A stretch of DNA of 9,591 nt from Anaerolineales bacterium (GCA_947503585.1 CANNEJ010000043.1:1-9591), one strand, 5' to 3'; counted from the first letter of the stretch, positions 1-6,386 are shown. The notes: generated by a model from the sequence alone, not told the origin. Made by a program: numbers and translations.

Positions 1-327
1 TGCATAGGCTGAACCGCGCTGCAGGATGCGCTCCACTTGCTGCGCCAGCCAGGCCGGTGCCAGGGTGAAGTTGATGAAGCCGGGCGCTGAACAGCCAGTG
101 CGCTCCACCAGCGCGCTGCCGGGGATGCACACTTGAATAGCGGCTGCCAGATCGGCCGGCTTTGCGCCGGTTGTCTTTGCCAACTGCAGGGCGAGTGCGG
201 AGGAGAAGTCGCCCCACATGGCGTTTTTGGCCGGTGCGACGGGTGCGCTCTCGGGCAGCTCACAGGCAGGCAGCGTGCCAGCATGCTGCGCTGCGCGCGC
301 GCCTTGCAGCAGCAATGCGGAAAGCAT
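1..327 (-). CDS. argS: Arginyl-tRNA synthetase, N-terminal part (cut by window edge)
   Basis: ArgS charges tRNA-Arg with arginine in the cytoplasm. Reading the minus strand from ATG at 327 gives 109 residues that run off the left edge. They match the ArgS N-terminal Add-1 domain, which binds the tRNA D-loop region: a leading helix, then WGDFSSALALQLAK (residues 38-51), a KPADLAAAI helix, and the diagnostic APGFINF segment (81-87) followed by LAPAWLAQQV. The catalytic HIGH and KMSK motifs would lie outside the window. The frame stays open upstream of 327, with TTG alternatives at 357 and 381. I chose ATG 327 because the distance to the GD motif (residue 39-40) matches the E. coli protein (about residue 38). 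No clear Shine-Dalgarno is visible. Identification is firm; the start is less certain. The methyltransferase lies upstream on the same strand. Confidence 0.88.
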   Translation of the reverse strand, partial: MLSALLLQGARAAQHAGTLPACELPESAPVAPAKNAMWGDFSSALALQLAKTTGAKPADLAAAIQVCIPGSALVERTGCSAPGFINFTLAPAWLAQQVERILQRGSAYA

Positions 328-379
328 GGCCGGGATGCGCTGTGCTGCTTCGCTCAAAATTGTTTGAGCCCGCTTGCCC

Positions 380-403
380 AAAAATATTGCTGCGCGCAGC
401 AAT
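380..403 (-). terminator. Palindrome plus T tract: terminator or attenuator upstream of argS
   Basis: Positions 386-403 form a perfect 18-bp palindrome (ATTGCTGCG and its complement), able to fold as a 7-bp stem with a CGCG loop. On the minus strand it is followed after one A by five T (384-380), the form of an intrinsic terminator. It lies 52 nt before the preferred argS ATG and downstream of a promoter-like element at 508-516. It could end transcripts from the methyltransferase gene or attenuate argS. If argS started at TTG 381 it would instead sit at the ribosome entry site. Structure is seen; function is inferred. Confidence 0.4.
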
Positions 404-477
404 CGGGCCGAAATGAAGCCGAAATCATAGATAGATCTTTTAGGCGGGTCACGATTTGGTTTCGAAGCGGGGGAGCC

Positions 478-495
478 GCAGCGCACAACCGCTGC
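478..495. repeat. Inverted repeat in the argS leader
   Basis: GCAGCG (478-483) and CGCTGC (490-495) are perfect complements around a 6-nt CACAAC spacer. The element lies just inside the predicted argS transcript if the -10 at 508-516 is real. Its 18-nt sequence is 16/18 identical to the inverted repeat at 8488-8505. It may be a hairpin or protein site; GCAGC-type words are common in this GC-rich DNA, so chance is possible. Confidence 0.3.
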
Positions 496-507
496 TTGCG
501 AGTGCGT

Positions 508-516
508 ATTGTAGCA
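508..516 (-). promoter_or_regulatory. Candidate extended -10 promoter for argS
   Basis: On the minus strand the bases read TGCTACAAT, an extended -10 (TGn) joined to a hexamer matching TATAAT at 5 of 6 positions. It lies 41 bp past the methyltransferase stop and would start transcription near 501, giving a leader of about 170 nt before argS ATG 327. No good -35 stands 16-18 bp upstream. The sequence is seen; promoter activity is inferred. Confidence 0.35.
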
Positions 517-556
517 TTTGACAACATTTGAATTGGCGGCTTTGGATAGTGAAGGA

Positions 557-1306
557 TCAGAGAGGCTTGCGAGCCCATGCAAGATCGTAATCCAATTCCC
601 ACGGCTGCACGTCAATCTCGCACAGGCCGAGCTCGGACAGCACTGCCAAAAATTCGGGACGCGAAAATGTCATGCCGCTAAGCCACGGTACATCCGGGCC
701 GACGCGGTTGGAGAGCAGCAGCCAGCCGCCGGGGCGCAATACGCGCACTGCTTCGCGCACCGCTGCTTTGCGGTCCGGCAGAAATTCCAGCGCCTCCAAG
801 AAGCTGACGGCATGGAAGGTATTGTCTACAAACGGCAGGCGGCTGGCCGGGCTCTGAACGCGGTGGACGCGCCGGGCGTGTTGTGACTGGTGGTGGCGGG
901 TGTGCAATAACATTGCTTTTGACAGGTCTAAATTCACAACATCGCCGGCAAACGCTGGCTGGCGCAGCAGCGAGCGCGCCAGCCGCCCGGTGCCCGCCGC
1001 CACATCAAGTACCTGGCAGGGGGTAATCCGGCGCAATGCCAGTGCAAGCGGCTGGCCGAGTGCGCGGTCTTCATATTCAATATCGAACTTTTTTATCGAC
1101 TCGTAGCGCTGTGCGGTCCAGTCATACAGCAGTACAACCACGCGCTGGCCAAGATGCGCACCTTCAGCAACCACCAGCTCCCAATAGGCGAGGCCCGCCA
1201 GCACCAGCGCGCCGGCTGCGATTGCGCCAACTGTGAGCCAGGTAGTTGCCTGCACAAACCGATTGTAAATGCTGTTGGCCAGCCGCAGCGGCCGGCAGCT
1301 CGGCAA
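557..1306 (-). CDS. Membrane-anchored class I SAM-dependent methyltransferase
   Basis: Predicted 249-residue methyltransferase transferring a methyl group from S-adenosylmethionine to an unknown acceptor. One hydrophobic segment (about residues 24-46) should anchor it in the membrane, with the catalytic domain after it. Motif I is VLDVAAGTGRL (99-109), the acidic residue after strand 2 is D127 in NLDLS, motif II lies near LPFVDNTFHAV (157-167), and motif III is VRVLRPGG (187-194). This is the UbiE/Methyltransf_11 fold, which alone does not define the substrate. The start is TTG at 1306: an in-frame stop lies 11 codons upstream with no ATG between, and an internal GTG (V18) would still keep the membrane segment. 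It diverges from tRNA-Val and lies 229 bp upstream of argS on the same strand. Fold is confident; substrate is unknown. Confidence 0.82.
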   Translation of the reverse strand: MPSCRPLRLANSIYNRFVQATTWLTVGAIAAGALVLAGLAYWELVVAEGAHLGQRVVVLLYDWTAQRYESIKKFDIEYEDRALGQPLALALRRITPCQVLDVAAGTGRLARSLLRQPAFAGDVVNLDLSKAMLLHTRHHQSQHARRVHRVQSPASRLPFVDNTFHAVSFLEALEFLPDRKAAVREAVRVLRPGGWLLLSNRVGPDVPWLSGMTFSRPEFLAVLSELGLCEIDVQPWELDYDLAWARKPL

Positions 1307-1370
1307 TCGAGAGTTGGTTTTGCCGCGAACATCGGCTCACCCGCAAAAGCGTTCCATGTAAAAAGCGCGA

Positions 1371-1379
1371 TGCTATAAT
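1371..1379 (+). promoter_or_regulatory. Extended -10 promoter of tRNA-Val
   Basis: TGCTATAAT is a perfect TATAAT hexamer (1374-1379) with the extended -10 TGn. It ends 8 bp before the mature tRNA-Val 5' end, so transcription would start about at the A run 1381-1387. The -35 region (about 1351-1356, GTTCCA) is poor, as expected when an extended -10 is used. Confidence 0.6.
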
Positions 1380-1387
1380 TAAAAAAA

Positions 1388-1461
1388 GGGCGTGTAGCTC
1401 AGCTGGTTAGAGCGCTTCTCTTACACAGAAGAGGTCGTAGGTTCGAACCCTATCTCGCCCA
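1388..1461 (+). tRNA. tRNA-Val (anticodon TAC)
   Basis: This 74-nt sequence folds as a complete cloverleaf. The acceptor arms are GGGCGTG and CTCGCCC with one T-T mismatch at pair 6. The D stem is GCTC/GAGC, the anticodon stem CTTCT/AGAAG with loop CTTACAC, and the T stem GTAGG/CCTAT with loop TTCGAAC. Anticodon positions 34-36 are TAC, which reads GTA valine codons and, by wobble, other GTN codons. The discriminator is A1461; the next bases are CAC, so CCA is not encoded and must be added after transcription. It has its own strong-looking promoter and stands 93 bp before cdaA, which it may be co-transcribed with. Confidence 0.96.
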
Positions 1462-1554
1462 CACGCGCATCCAGCTTCGGCGTACAACTCATCATCCTGC
1501 CGCTGCAGGCTGCTGCGCCATTGCTCACTGCTGCAATAACCGCAAATATTGATC

Positions 1555-2409
1555 ATGGACACTCTCACCAGCACGCTCGCGCGCTTTACCGAGCAAATCG
1601 GCTGGCTCAGCCTGCTGGATATTTTGCTTGTGGCCGGCGCATTTTATGCTGTGCTGGTAGTTTTGCGCGGCACTCAGGCTGTGAACCTGATGCGCGGGGT
1701 GGTGGTGTTGATTGTGGCGGTGGTGGTGCTTTCCGGGGCACTGCGCTTGCTTGCGATTTCGTGGCTGCTGCGGGCCATGTTGCCGGCACTGCTGCTGGCA
1801 TTCCCCGTCATTTTTCAGCCGGAAATCAGGCGTGCGCTCGACCGGCTCGGGCGGGCAGGTGCCTGGCTCAACTTTTATAAACGCGACGAAAACATTCCGG
1901 CAATTGTTGAGGTGCTGGTTGCAGCTTGCACAGAGATGGCGGTGCAGCAGCAGGGCGCGCTGCTTGTGATTGAGCGCACTGGCGGCTTGCAGGAATATGT
2001 TGATAGCGGTGTCAAGCTGGATGCCGCGCTTTCAGTTGCCTTGCTCAGGCAAATTTTCCACAAGGACACGCCGCTGCACGATGGCGCCGTGGTGCTGCGC
2101 GGCGACCGCGTGGCTGCGGCGGCCTGTGTGCTGCCGTTGGCGGTGAGTGCGCGCGTTACCGATTTGCGTTTTGGGCTGCGCCATCGCGCCGCACTCGGCA
2201 TAAGCGAACTGGGTGATGCCGTGGCGGTGGTGGTGTCAGAGGAGACCGGCTCGATTTCGATTGTTCACAATGGTGAGATTGTCAACGGCCTCAACGCCGG
2301 CGAGCTGCGTGCGGGGTTATTGGTGCACTATGGATTGCAGTCTGAAAACGGGAAGGGTGCCCGGTCGCGTGGTCCGCGGGCGGGCGCGGGCAACGGAACG
2401 GCTGTATGA
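1555..2409 (+). CDS. cdaA: Diadenylate cyclase CdaA (c-di-AMP synthase)
   Basis: CdaA condenses two ATP into the second messenger c-di-AMP, which controls potassium and osmolyte transport and cell-wall stability in many bacteria. The 284-residue product has three hydrophobic N-terminal helices (about 17-37, 48-66 and 68-87), placing the enzyme at the membrane with a cytoplasmic DAC (DisA_N) domain at about 105-262. Both catalytic motifs are intact: DGA at 176-178 in TPLHDGAVV, and RHRAALG at 209-215. Length is near the family's usual 270-280, with a short glycine/arginine-rich tail. ATG 1555 is preferred over the in-frame TTG two codons earlier; no Shine-Dalgarno is clear. Its stop overlaps the ybbR start by 4 bp (ATGA), the classic cdaA-ybbR (cdaR) pairing, suggesting translational coupling. 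Confidence 0.95.
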   Translation: MDTLTSTLARFTEQIGWLSLLDILLVAGAFYAVLVVLRGTQAVNLMRGVVVLIVAVVVLSGALRLLAISWLLRAMLPALLLAFPVIFQPEIRRALDRLGRAGAWLNFYKRDENIPAIVEVLVAACTEMAVQQQGALLVIERTGGLQEYVDSGVKLDAALSVALLRQIFHKDTPLHDGAVVLRGDRVAAAACVLPLAVSARVTDLRFGLRHRAALGISELGDAVAVVVSEETGSISIVHNGEIVNGLNAGELRAGLLVHYGLQSENGKGARSRGPRAGAGNGTAV

Positions 2410-3662
2410 CCGGTTCGGTCGCAGGCGTACTGCGCAACATCGGCTTGTTTGGAATCAGCCTGGTGCTGGCAGTTGTGGTGTGGGTTGTTGCGGTAAACGA
2501 AGACAACCCGCTTGAGGAGCGCATTGTGCCGCGGGCAGTGCCGGTGGAAGTAACCGGCTTGCAGGCGAACGTTATGGTACTGGGCGGGCTGGCCACGGAG
2601 GCCACGGTTACGCTGCGGGCGCCACGCCTTACCTGGCCCACACTGGCCATCAACAAGCTGCGCGTGGTGGCGGATGTGGCGCAATGGCAGTCCGGTTCGC
2701 AAGTGGTTACGCTGCGTGGCTTGCTGCCGGACCAGCAGGCTGAGGTAGTGAGCATTGAGCCGGCAGTAGTCACGCTGCAGCTGGCCAGAGTGGTGACGCG
2801 CACACTCCCGGTACGCGTGCGCATCATCGGCGACCCGGCCATTGGGTACACATTTGAATCGCCGGTGCTTTCTACGCCAGACGCTTCTATCAGCGGACCG
2901 GAAGAACTGATTGATACCGTGGTGGCACTCGAGGCGCGGATTGACCTGCGCGACCAGCGCGAAGCAGTTGCGGAAACGGTGGTGTTGCGCGTGCTAAACA
3001 AGGATTCGCAGGCCGTGAATGGGGTGCAGGTGTCTCCGCCCAGCGTTGGCCTGCGGGTGGCCGTCACACAGTTGGGCGGCTATCGTGACTTGGCTGTGCG
3101 CGTAATGTTCAAAGGCAGCCAGGCCCCCGGCTACCGCATCAAAAATATTACGGCGTCCCCGCCCTCCGTGACTGTTTTTTCTACTGATCCGGACGTGGTG
3201 GCAGCGCTGCCTGGCTACCTGGAGACCGAGCCACTGGACATTCGCGATGCAATGGCCACGATTGATGCACGCCTGGCTATGAAGCTTCCGCCCGACGTAT
3301 CACTGGCCAGCGACCAGACGGTGGCTGTAACGGTAAGTATTGATGCGGTCGAGAGCAGCATCCGCATCCGCCGGCAAGTGGAGGCTACCGGGCTGGGCCC
3401 GCGGCTGGCAGCAACTTTTGCCCCGGAAAGAGTTGACGTGCTTTTGTCCGGGCCGCTGCCGGCGCTTGAAAAGTTGGGTGCGGATGATGTTAAGGTGGTG
3501 CTTGACCTGATGGGGTTGCGCATCGGTGTGCATACCGTGAAGCCGACGGTTCTGATAACCGGGCTGCAGTCTGTGCAAGCCGGCCAGGTGCTGCCGGAAG
3601 AGTTGCAAGTAACCATAATCCGCGACCTCAGCACGCCAACGCCCAAGCCGGCTGCCCCCTAA
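2406..3662 (+). CDS. ybbR: YbbR-domain protein, probable CdaA regulator (CdaR-like)
   Basis: This 418-residue protein has one N-terminal membrane helix (about 12-30, NIGLFGISLVLAVVVWVVAV) followed by an extracytoplasmic region of repeated all-beta YbbR modules. I count about four, at roughly 38-118, 122-208, 212-300 and 305-398. Recurrent segments have the form 'VRV...GxPAxGYxF/YRIKNIxxSPxxVxVxGP'. In Firmicutes the YbbR protein CdaR binds CdaA and tunes c-di-AMP synthesis; the same role is inferred here from the 4-bp overlap with cdaA. The C-terminus is a short Pro-rich tail (STPTPKPAAP). No glmM follows as it does in Firmicutes; der comes next after a 124-bp gap. ATG 2406 is fixed by the overlap. 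Family assignment is strong; the partner role is by analogy. Confidence 0.9.
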   Translation: MTGSVAGVLRNIGLFGISLVLAVVVWVVAVNEDNPLEERIVPRAVPVEVTGLQANVMVLGGLATEATVTLRAPRLTWPTLAINKLRVVADVAQWQSGSQVVTLRGLLPDQQAEVVSIEPAVVTLQLARVVTRTLPVRVRIIGDPAIGYTFESPVLSTPDASISGPEELIDTVVALEARIDLRDQREAVAETVVLRVLNKDSQAVNGVQVSPPSVGLRVAVTQLGGYRDLAVRVMFKGSQAPGYRIKNITASPPSVTVFSTDPDVVAALPGYLETEPLDIRDAMATIDARLAMKLPPDVSLASDQTVAVTVSIDAVESSIRIRRQVEATGLGPRLAATFAPERVDVLLSGPLPALEKLGADDVKVVLDLMGLRIGVHTVKPTVLITGLQSVQAGQVLPEELQVTIIRDLSTPTPKPAAP

Positions 3663-3786
3663 TAATCTCCGCAGCCGGTGCGCACTGTATGGCGTGCCGA
3701 ACAGATCCACCAACTGCGATGAGAAACGTTCAACAAAACTTACTCCGGGCGTACAGAGTACGGCGCCTGGCCGGGACTCAATAAAA

Positions 3787-5157
3787 GTGTCACGGCCAAT
3801 TGTGGCGCTCGTGGGCCGGCCGAATGTTGGCAAGTCCACCCTGTTTAACCGGCTGGCCGGGCAGCGCCTTGCAGTGGTGCATGACGAACCGGGCACGACG
3901 CGCGACCGCTTGTTCGCCACGGTGGAATGGAATGGCAGAATTTTTGCGCTGGTAGACACCGGGGGCATCGAGGGTTTTGATGCCGTGGTGCGGCATAGCC
4001 CGCTTGCCACAGGCTCTGCGGATTTCTTGGCCGAGATCCGCGCGCAAACGGAAATGGCCATTGCCGACGCCGACGTAATCATTTTTATGGCCGAGGCGAA
4101 TGTCGGCGTCACCGCAACGGACGGCGAGATTGCCGATCTTTTGCGGCGGCGCCAAAAGAGTGCGGGCGGAGTGCGCCGGCCGCCGGTGCTGCTGGCGGTG
4201 AACAAAGGCGACAACCCCGAGCGCCGCGCTATGGCAGTTAATTTTTATGAGCTGGGACTGGGCGACCCCATAGCAATTTCTGCGGCGCATGGCATTGGTA
4301 CCGGCGATCTGCTGGATGAAGTGGTGGCATTACTGCCGCCGGCCAGCCCCGAGCCTGCGGACAGTACGCTGAAGGTGGCAATTGTGGGCCGGCCGAATGT
4401 CGGCAAGAGCAGTCTGCTCAACCGCCTGCTGGGCGCCGAGCGTGTGATCGTTTCACCGATTGCGGGAACCACGCGCGATGCGGTGGACACGCAGCTGCGC
4501 TATATGGGCACGGACATCACGCTGATTGACACGGCCGGCATCCGCCGTCGCGGGCGCATTGAAGGCGGCGTGGAAAAGTACAGCGTGCTGCGCGCGCTGC
4601 GCGCTATTGAGCGCGCGGACATTGTGGCGGTAGTTGTGGATGCACTTGAGCCATTTACTGCGCAGGACGCACATATTGCGGGGATGGCGGTGGAGCAGGC
4701 GCGCAGTGTGGTGGTGGTTGTAAACAAATGGGACGCAGTAGATAAGGATAGCCACACGATTGAGGATTACCGGTTGCGTGTCCGTGAGCACCTGAAGTTT
4801 TTGGACTATGTGCCGGTGCTGTTTGTATCTGCGCTGACCGGCCAGCGCGTGAACCAGCTGCTGCCCACCGTCATTGAAGTGCAGGCTGCACGCAACGAGC
4901 GCATTGGCACAGCCGCGCTAAACCGGCTGGTGCAGCAGGCGATGGACCAGCACGCGCCGCCTTCGCAATCCGGGCAGCGCCTGCGCATTTACTTCGTGGC
5001 GCAGGTTGCCACCGCTCCGCCGTTTTTTGTTTTTCATATCAACAGCCGCAAGCTGGTGCACTTTTCTTACACACGCTATCTGGTTAACGCCATTCGCCAG
5101 CAATATCCGTTCAATGGCACGCCACTGCGCATTGGCTTCCGGGAGCGTGAGGAATAG
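3787..5157 (+). CDS. der: Ribosome biogenesis GTPase Der (EngA)
   Basis: Der is an essential tandem GTPase that helps mature the 50S ribosomal subunit. From GTG 3787 the protein has 456 residues. Domain 1 shows GRPNVGKST (10-18), TTRD (37-40), DTGG (57-60), NKGD (139-142) and SAA (165-167). Domain 2 shows GRPNVGKSS (201-209), TTRD (228-231), DTAG (248-251), NKWD (313-316) and SAL (348-350). A KH-like RNA-binding domain (about 370-456) carries QVATAPPFFVF and LVHFSYTRYL. All motifs are intact. Domain 1 has a basic stretch (RRRQKSAGGVRR, 120-131) a few residues longer than usual before the NKxD strand. The frame can extend to GTG 3694 (487 residues), but the added 31 residues are polar and Der normally starts a few residues before PIVALVGRPNVGKS. 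lepB follows after 49 bp. Confidence 0.95.
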   Translation: MSRPIVALVGRPNVGKSTLFNRLAGQRLAVVHDEPGTTRDRLFATVEWNGRIFALVDTGGIEGFDAVVRHSPLATGSADFLAEIRAQTEMAIADADVIIFMAEANVGVTATDGEIADLLRRRQKSAGGVRRPPVLLAVNKGDNPERRAMAVNFYELGLGDPIAISAAHGIGTGDLLDEVVALLPPASPEPADSTLKVAIVGRPNVGKSSLLNRLLGAERVIVSPIAGTTRDAVDTQLRYMGTDITLIDTAGIRRRGRIEGGVEKYSVLRALRAIERADIVAVVVDALEPFTAQDAHIAGMAVEQARSVVVVVNKWDAVDKDSHTIEDYRLRVREHLKFLDYVPVLFVSALTGQRVNQLLPTVIEVQAARNERIGTAALNRLVQQAMDQHAPPSQSGQRLRIYFVAQVATAPPFFVFHINSRKLVHFSYTRYLVNAIRQQYPFNGTPLRIGFREREE

Positions 5158-5206
5158 TGCGGTGGCTCCCCCGCGCATTGGCCAGCACGGCCCAATCTAA
5201 TTGCAG

Positions 5207-5833
5207 ATGAGTACCGAAGAAGCGCCTTCGAGCCGGCGGCGCGTGAACTGGCGCAGCCTGCTTGTCGAAGTGGTCGAGACCGCTGTGATGGCAGCCGCGA
5301 TTTTTTTCGCGGTGAATTTGGTCAGCGCCCGCTTTCGCATCGATGGCGCCAGCATGCTGGATACTTTTCGGGCGGGCGAGTACATCGTTGTCAGCCGCTT
5401 CAGTTATTGGTATGCCGATCCGCAGCGCGGTGAAATCGTTGTATTTGTACCGCCCAGCAGCACACCGGGCTCCATGCTGGACGGAATGTTGGGGCGCGCC
5501 GGTGAAACAGATTTCATCAAGCGTGTGATTGGCGTGCCCGGTGACACGGTGCAGGTGCGCGATGGGCAAATGTTTGTGAATGGCACTCCGCTGGTGGAGC
5601 CTTACCTGCCCGAGCCAATGCTGGACTTCGGCGGCCGATTTTGGGAGGTGGCGGCGGATCAGTTATTTGTGCTGGGCGACAATCGCAATTACTCAAAAGA
5701 CTCGCGTGATCCAGAAGTTGGACTTGTTTCGCGGGCCCAGATCGTCGGCAAGGTGTGGGCGGTGTATTTTCCACTTGACAGCTGGCGGCGCGTGGTCCAG
5801 TTTGTGTATCCGGAGCTGGCGCCAGTACCCTGA
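5207..5833 (+). CDS. lepB: Signal peptidase I (LepB-type)
   Basis: Type I signal peptidase removes signal peptides from secreted proteins at the outer face of the cytoplasmic membrane. The 208-residue product has one N-terminal transmembrane helix (about 18-40) and then the catalytic domain. The serine is S49 in GASMLDTF (box B), the general base is K105 in DFIKRVIGVPGDTV (box D), and box E is GDNRNYSKDSRDPEVG (about 161-176). The usual proline two residues after SM (SMxPT) is D52 here. Length fits the single-anchor Gram-positive/Chloroflexota type. ATG 5207 is preferred to the in-frame TTG 5201. It lies 49 bp after der with no promoter evident, so it is probably co-transcribed. The two lipoproteins downstream would be cut by signal peptidase II instead. 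Confidence 0.93.
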   Translation: MSTEEAPSSRRRVNWRSLLVEVVETAVMAAAIFFAVNLVSARFRIDGASMLDTFRAGEYIVVSRFSYWYADPQRGEIVVFVPPSSTPGSMLDGMLGRAGETDFIKRVIGVPGDTVQVRDGQMFVNGTPLVEPYLPEPMLDFGGRFWEVAADQLFVLGDNRNYSKDSRDPEVGLVSRAQIVGKVWAVYFPLDSWRRVVQFVYPELAPVP

Positions 5834-5892
5834 ACGCAGCGCTGTTGACGGAAGGGTTTGGCGCGCGTGAGCGGCCCACGGCCCTGCCTCAG

Positions 5893-5901
5893 TGATAAAA
5901 T
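5893..5901 (+). promoter_or_regulatory. Candidate extended -10 promoter before the zinc-ribbon gene
   Basis: TGATAAAAT fits TGn joined to TAAAAT (5 of 6 to TATAAT). It is 49 bp before the TTG start at 5950, predicting a transcript beginning near 5908, just ahead of the GCCAGC...GCTGGC inverted repeat at 5912-5933. No -35 is seen. Confidence 0.35.
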
Positions 5902-5911
5902 ACCAGCGTTG

Positions 5912-5933
5912 GCCAGCAACTTAATTGGCTGGC
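5912..5933 (+). repeat. Inverted repeat in the leader of the zinc-ribbon gene
   Basis: GCCAGC (5912-5917) and GCTGGC (5928-5933) are exact complements around an AT-rich 10-nt spacer. The repeat lies between the candidate -10 and the start codon at 5950. It could be an RNA hairpin or an operator; with only 6-bp arms, chance cannot be excluded. Confidence 0.25.
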
Positions 5934-5949
5934 AGAAGTTGAAATAAAT

Positions 5950-6252
5950 TTGATCAGCACCACTCCGTACATCGATGGCCGCGCCTGCAACCACTGCGGT
6001 TTTGGGGTGCTGCGCGCTTACTCTGCGGCGCATGCCGGCTGGCACGGCAACCACTTTGTGGTGGTGCCAAATTTGCCCGCCTGGAAGTGCCATTACTGTG
6101 GTTTTGTGGAGCATGATCTCGAGACCATGAACCGCGTGGCAACGGTACTAGGCTCTAGTGCCGAGCTTGCGCACCAGCACCTGCGCCGGGTGCAGCGCCA
6201 GCGCTTACAGGCTGCGCAGCGCCGCCCCAAAGCCAGCACTGGCGCCCGTTAG
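5950..6252 (+). CDS. Small YgiT-type zinc-ribbon protein
   Basis: This 100-residue protein carries two CxxC knuckles, C13-NH-C16 and C47-HY-C50, separated by 30 residues. The linker and following segment (VVVPNLPAWKCHYCGF, then EHDLETMNRVATVL) match the pattern of YgiT/MqsA-type zinc fingers, in which 'vPa.vC..CGe' closes the metal site. The C-terminal 30 residues are basic and Gln/Arg-rich, suggesting nucleic-acid contact. In toxin-antitoxin pairs such a domain is the N-terminal zinc part of an antitoxin, but here no HTH half and no toxin gene adjoin it: lepB lies upstream and tRNA-Glu downstream. The start is TTG 5950, chosen because no ATG or GTG lies before the first CxxC. Function is unknown. 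Confidence 0.75.
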   Translation: MISTTPYIDGRACNHCGFGVLRAYSAAHAGWHGNHFVVVPNLPAWKCHYCGFVEHDLETMNRVATVLGSSAELAHQHLRRVQRQRLQAAQRRPKASTGAR

Positions 6253-6269
6253 CTGCCACCACAGGCAGC
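6252..6269 (+). terminator. Stem-loop at the stop codon of the zinc-ribbon gene
   Basis: GCTGCC (6252-6257) pairs exactly with GGCAGC (6264-6269) around a 6-nt loop, starting at the last base of the stop codon. No T run follows, so it is not a canonical intrinsic terminator. It may mark the 3' end of the transcript. Confidence 0.25.
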
Positions 6270-6359
6270 GGCCGGTGTGTACAGCGCTGCAGCCGATCGC
6301 GCGCGCCAATTGCAGCTCCGACCCCCAACGCAAATCTCCGGCCGGCATTGACTCCAATA

Positions 6360-6368
6360 TGGTAAACT
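6360..6368 (+). promoter_or_regulatory. Candidate extended -10 promoter of tRNA-Glu
   Basis: TGGTAAACT resembles TGn plus a -10 hexamer (4 of 6 to TATAAT), 18 bp before the mature tRNA. A TTGACT box lies at 6348-6353 but only 9 bp upstream, too close to serve as its -35. A promoter is expected here because the tRNA stands alone; the exact element is uncertain. Confidence 0.28.
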
Positions 6369-6386
6369 GCCGTGCTTTATTGTTGA

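Noticed and set aside
133..531. Plus-strand open frame of 132 codons (and another at 162-416) at the left end
   Set aside because: It lies opposite the argS 5' end and its leader, and the translation is a low-complexity Cys/Gln/Arg mixture with no recognisable domain. The minus strand clearly codes ArgS.
328..556. T-box riboswitch upstream of argS
   Set aside because: No T-box core sequence (GGGTGGNACCGCG type) or specifier-loop arrangement is visible in this stretch.
354..602. Minus-strand open frame of 82 codons in the argS leader, with several Arg codons, considered as a leader peptide for attenuation
   Set aside because: Its starts at 602 and 527 lie upstream of the candidate promoter's expected start near 501. 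From ATG 428 only one Arg codon is present, and no arginine run precedes the palindrome.
2291..3067. Long minus-strand open frame opposite cdaA/ybbR
   Set aside because: It is Ser/Thr/Arg-rich shadow coding produced by GC-rich codon structure. The plus strand has a clear YbbR protein.
3694..3786. N-terminal extension of Der from GTG 3694
   Set aside because: The extra 31 residues are polar and unlike Der N-termini. The family begins a few residues before the first P-loop, which fits GTG 3787, although the extension cannot be excluded.
3300..4214. Minus-strand open frame of 304 codons crossing ybbR and der
   Set aside because: It spans two well-identified plus-strand genes and their spacer, and shows no domain.
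3812..4410. Near-identical DNA at the two Der P-loops (both contain GTGGGCCGGCCGAATGT)
   Set aside because: It is the expected trace of two homologous GTPase domains coding the same motif with the same preferred codons, not a mobile or regulatory repeat.
5158..5206. Imperfect inverted repeat ATTGG...CCAAT (about 5177-5196) between der and lepB
   Set aside because: The stem is short and bulged and has no T run. Its TTGGCCAGCA word also occurs before the zinc-ribbon gene but similar words are common in this DNA.
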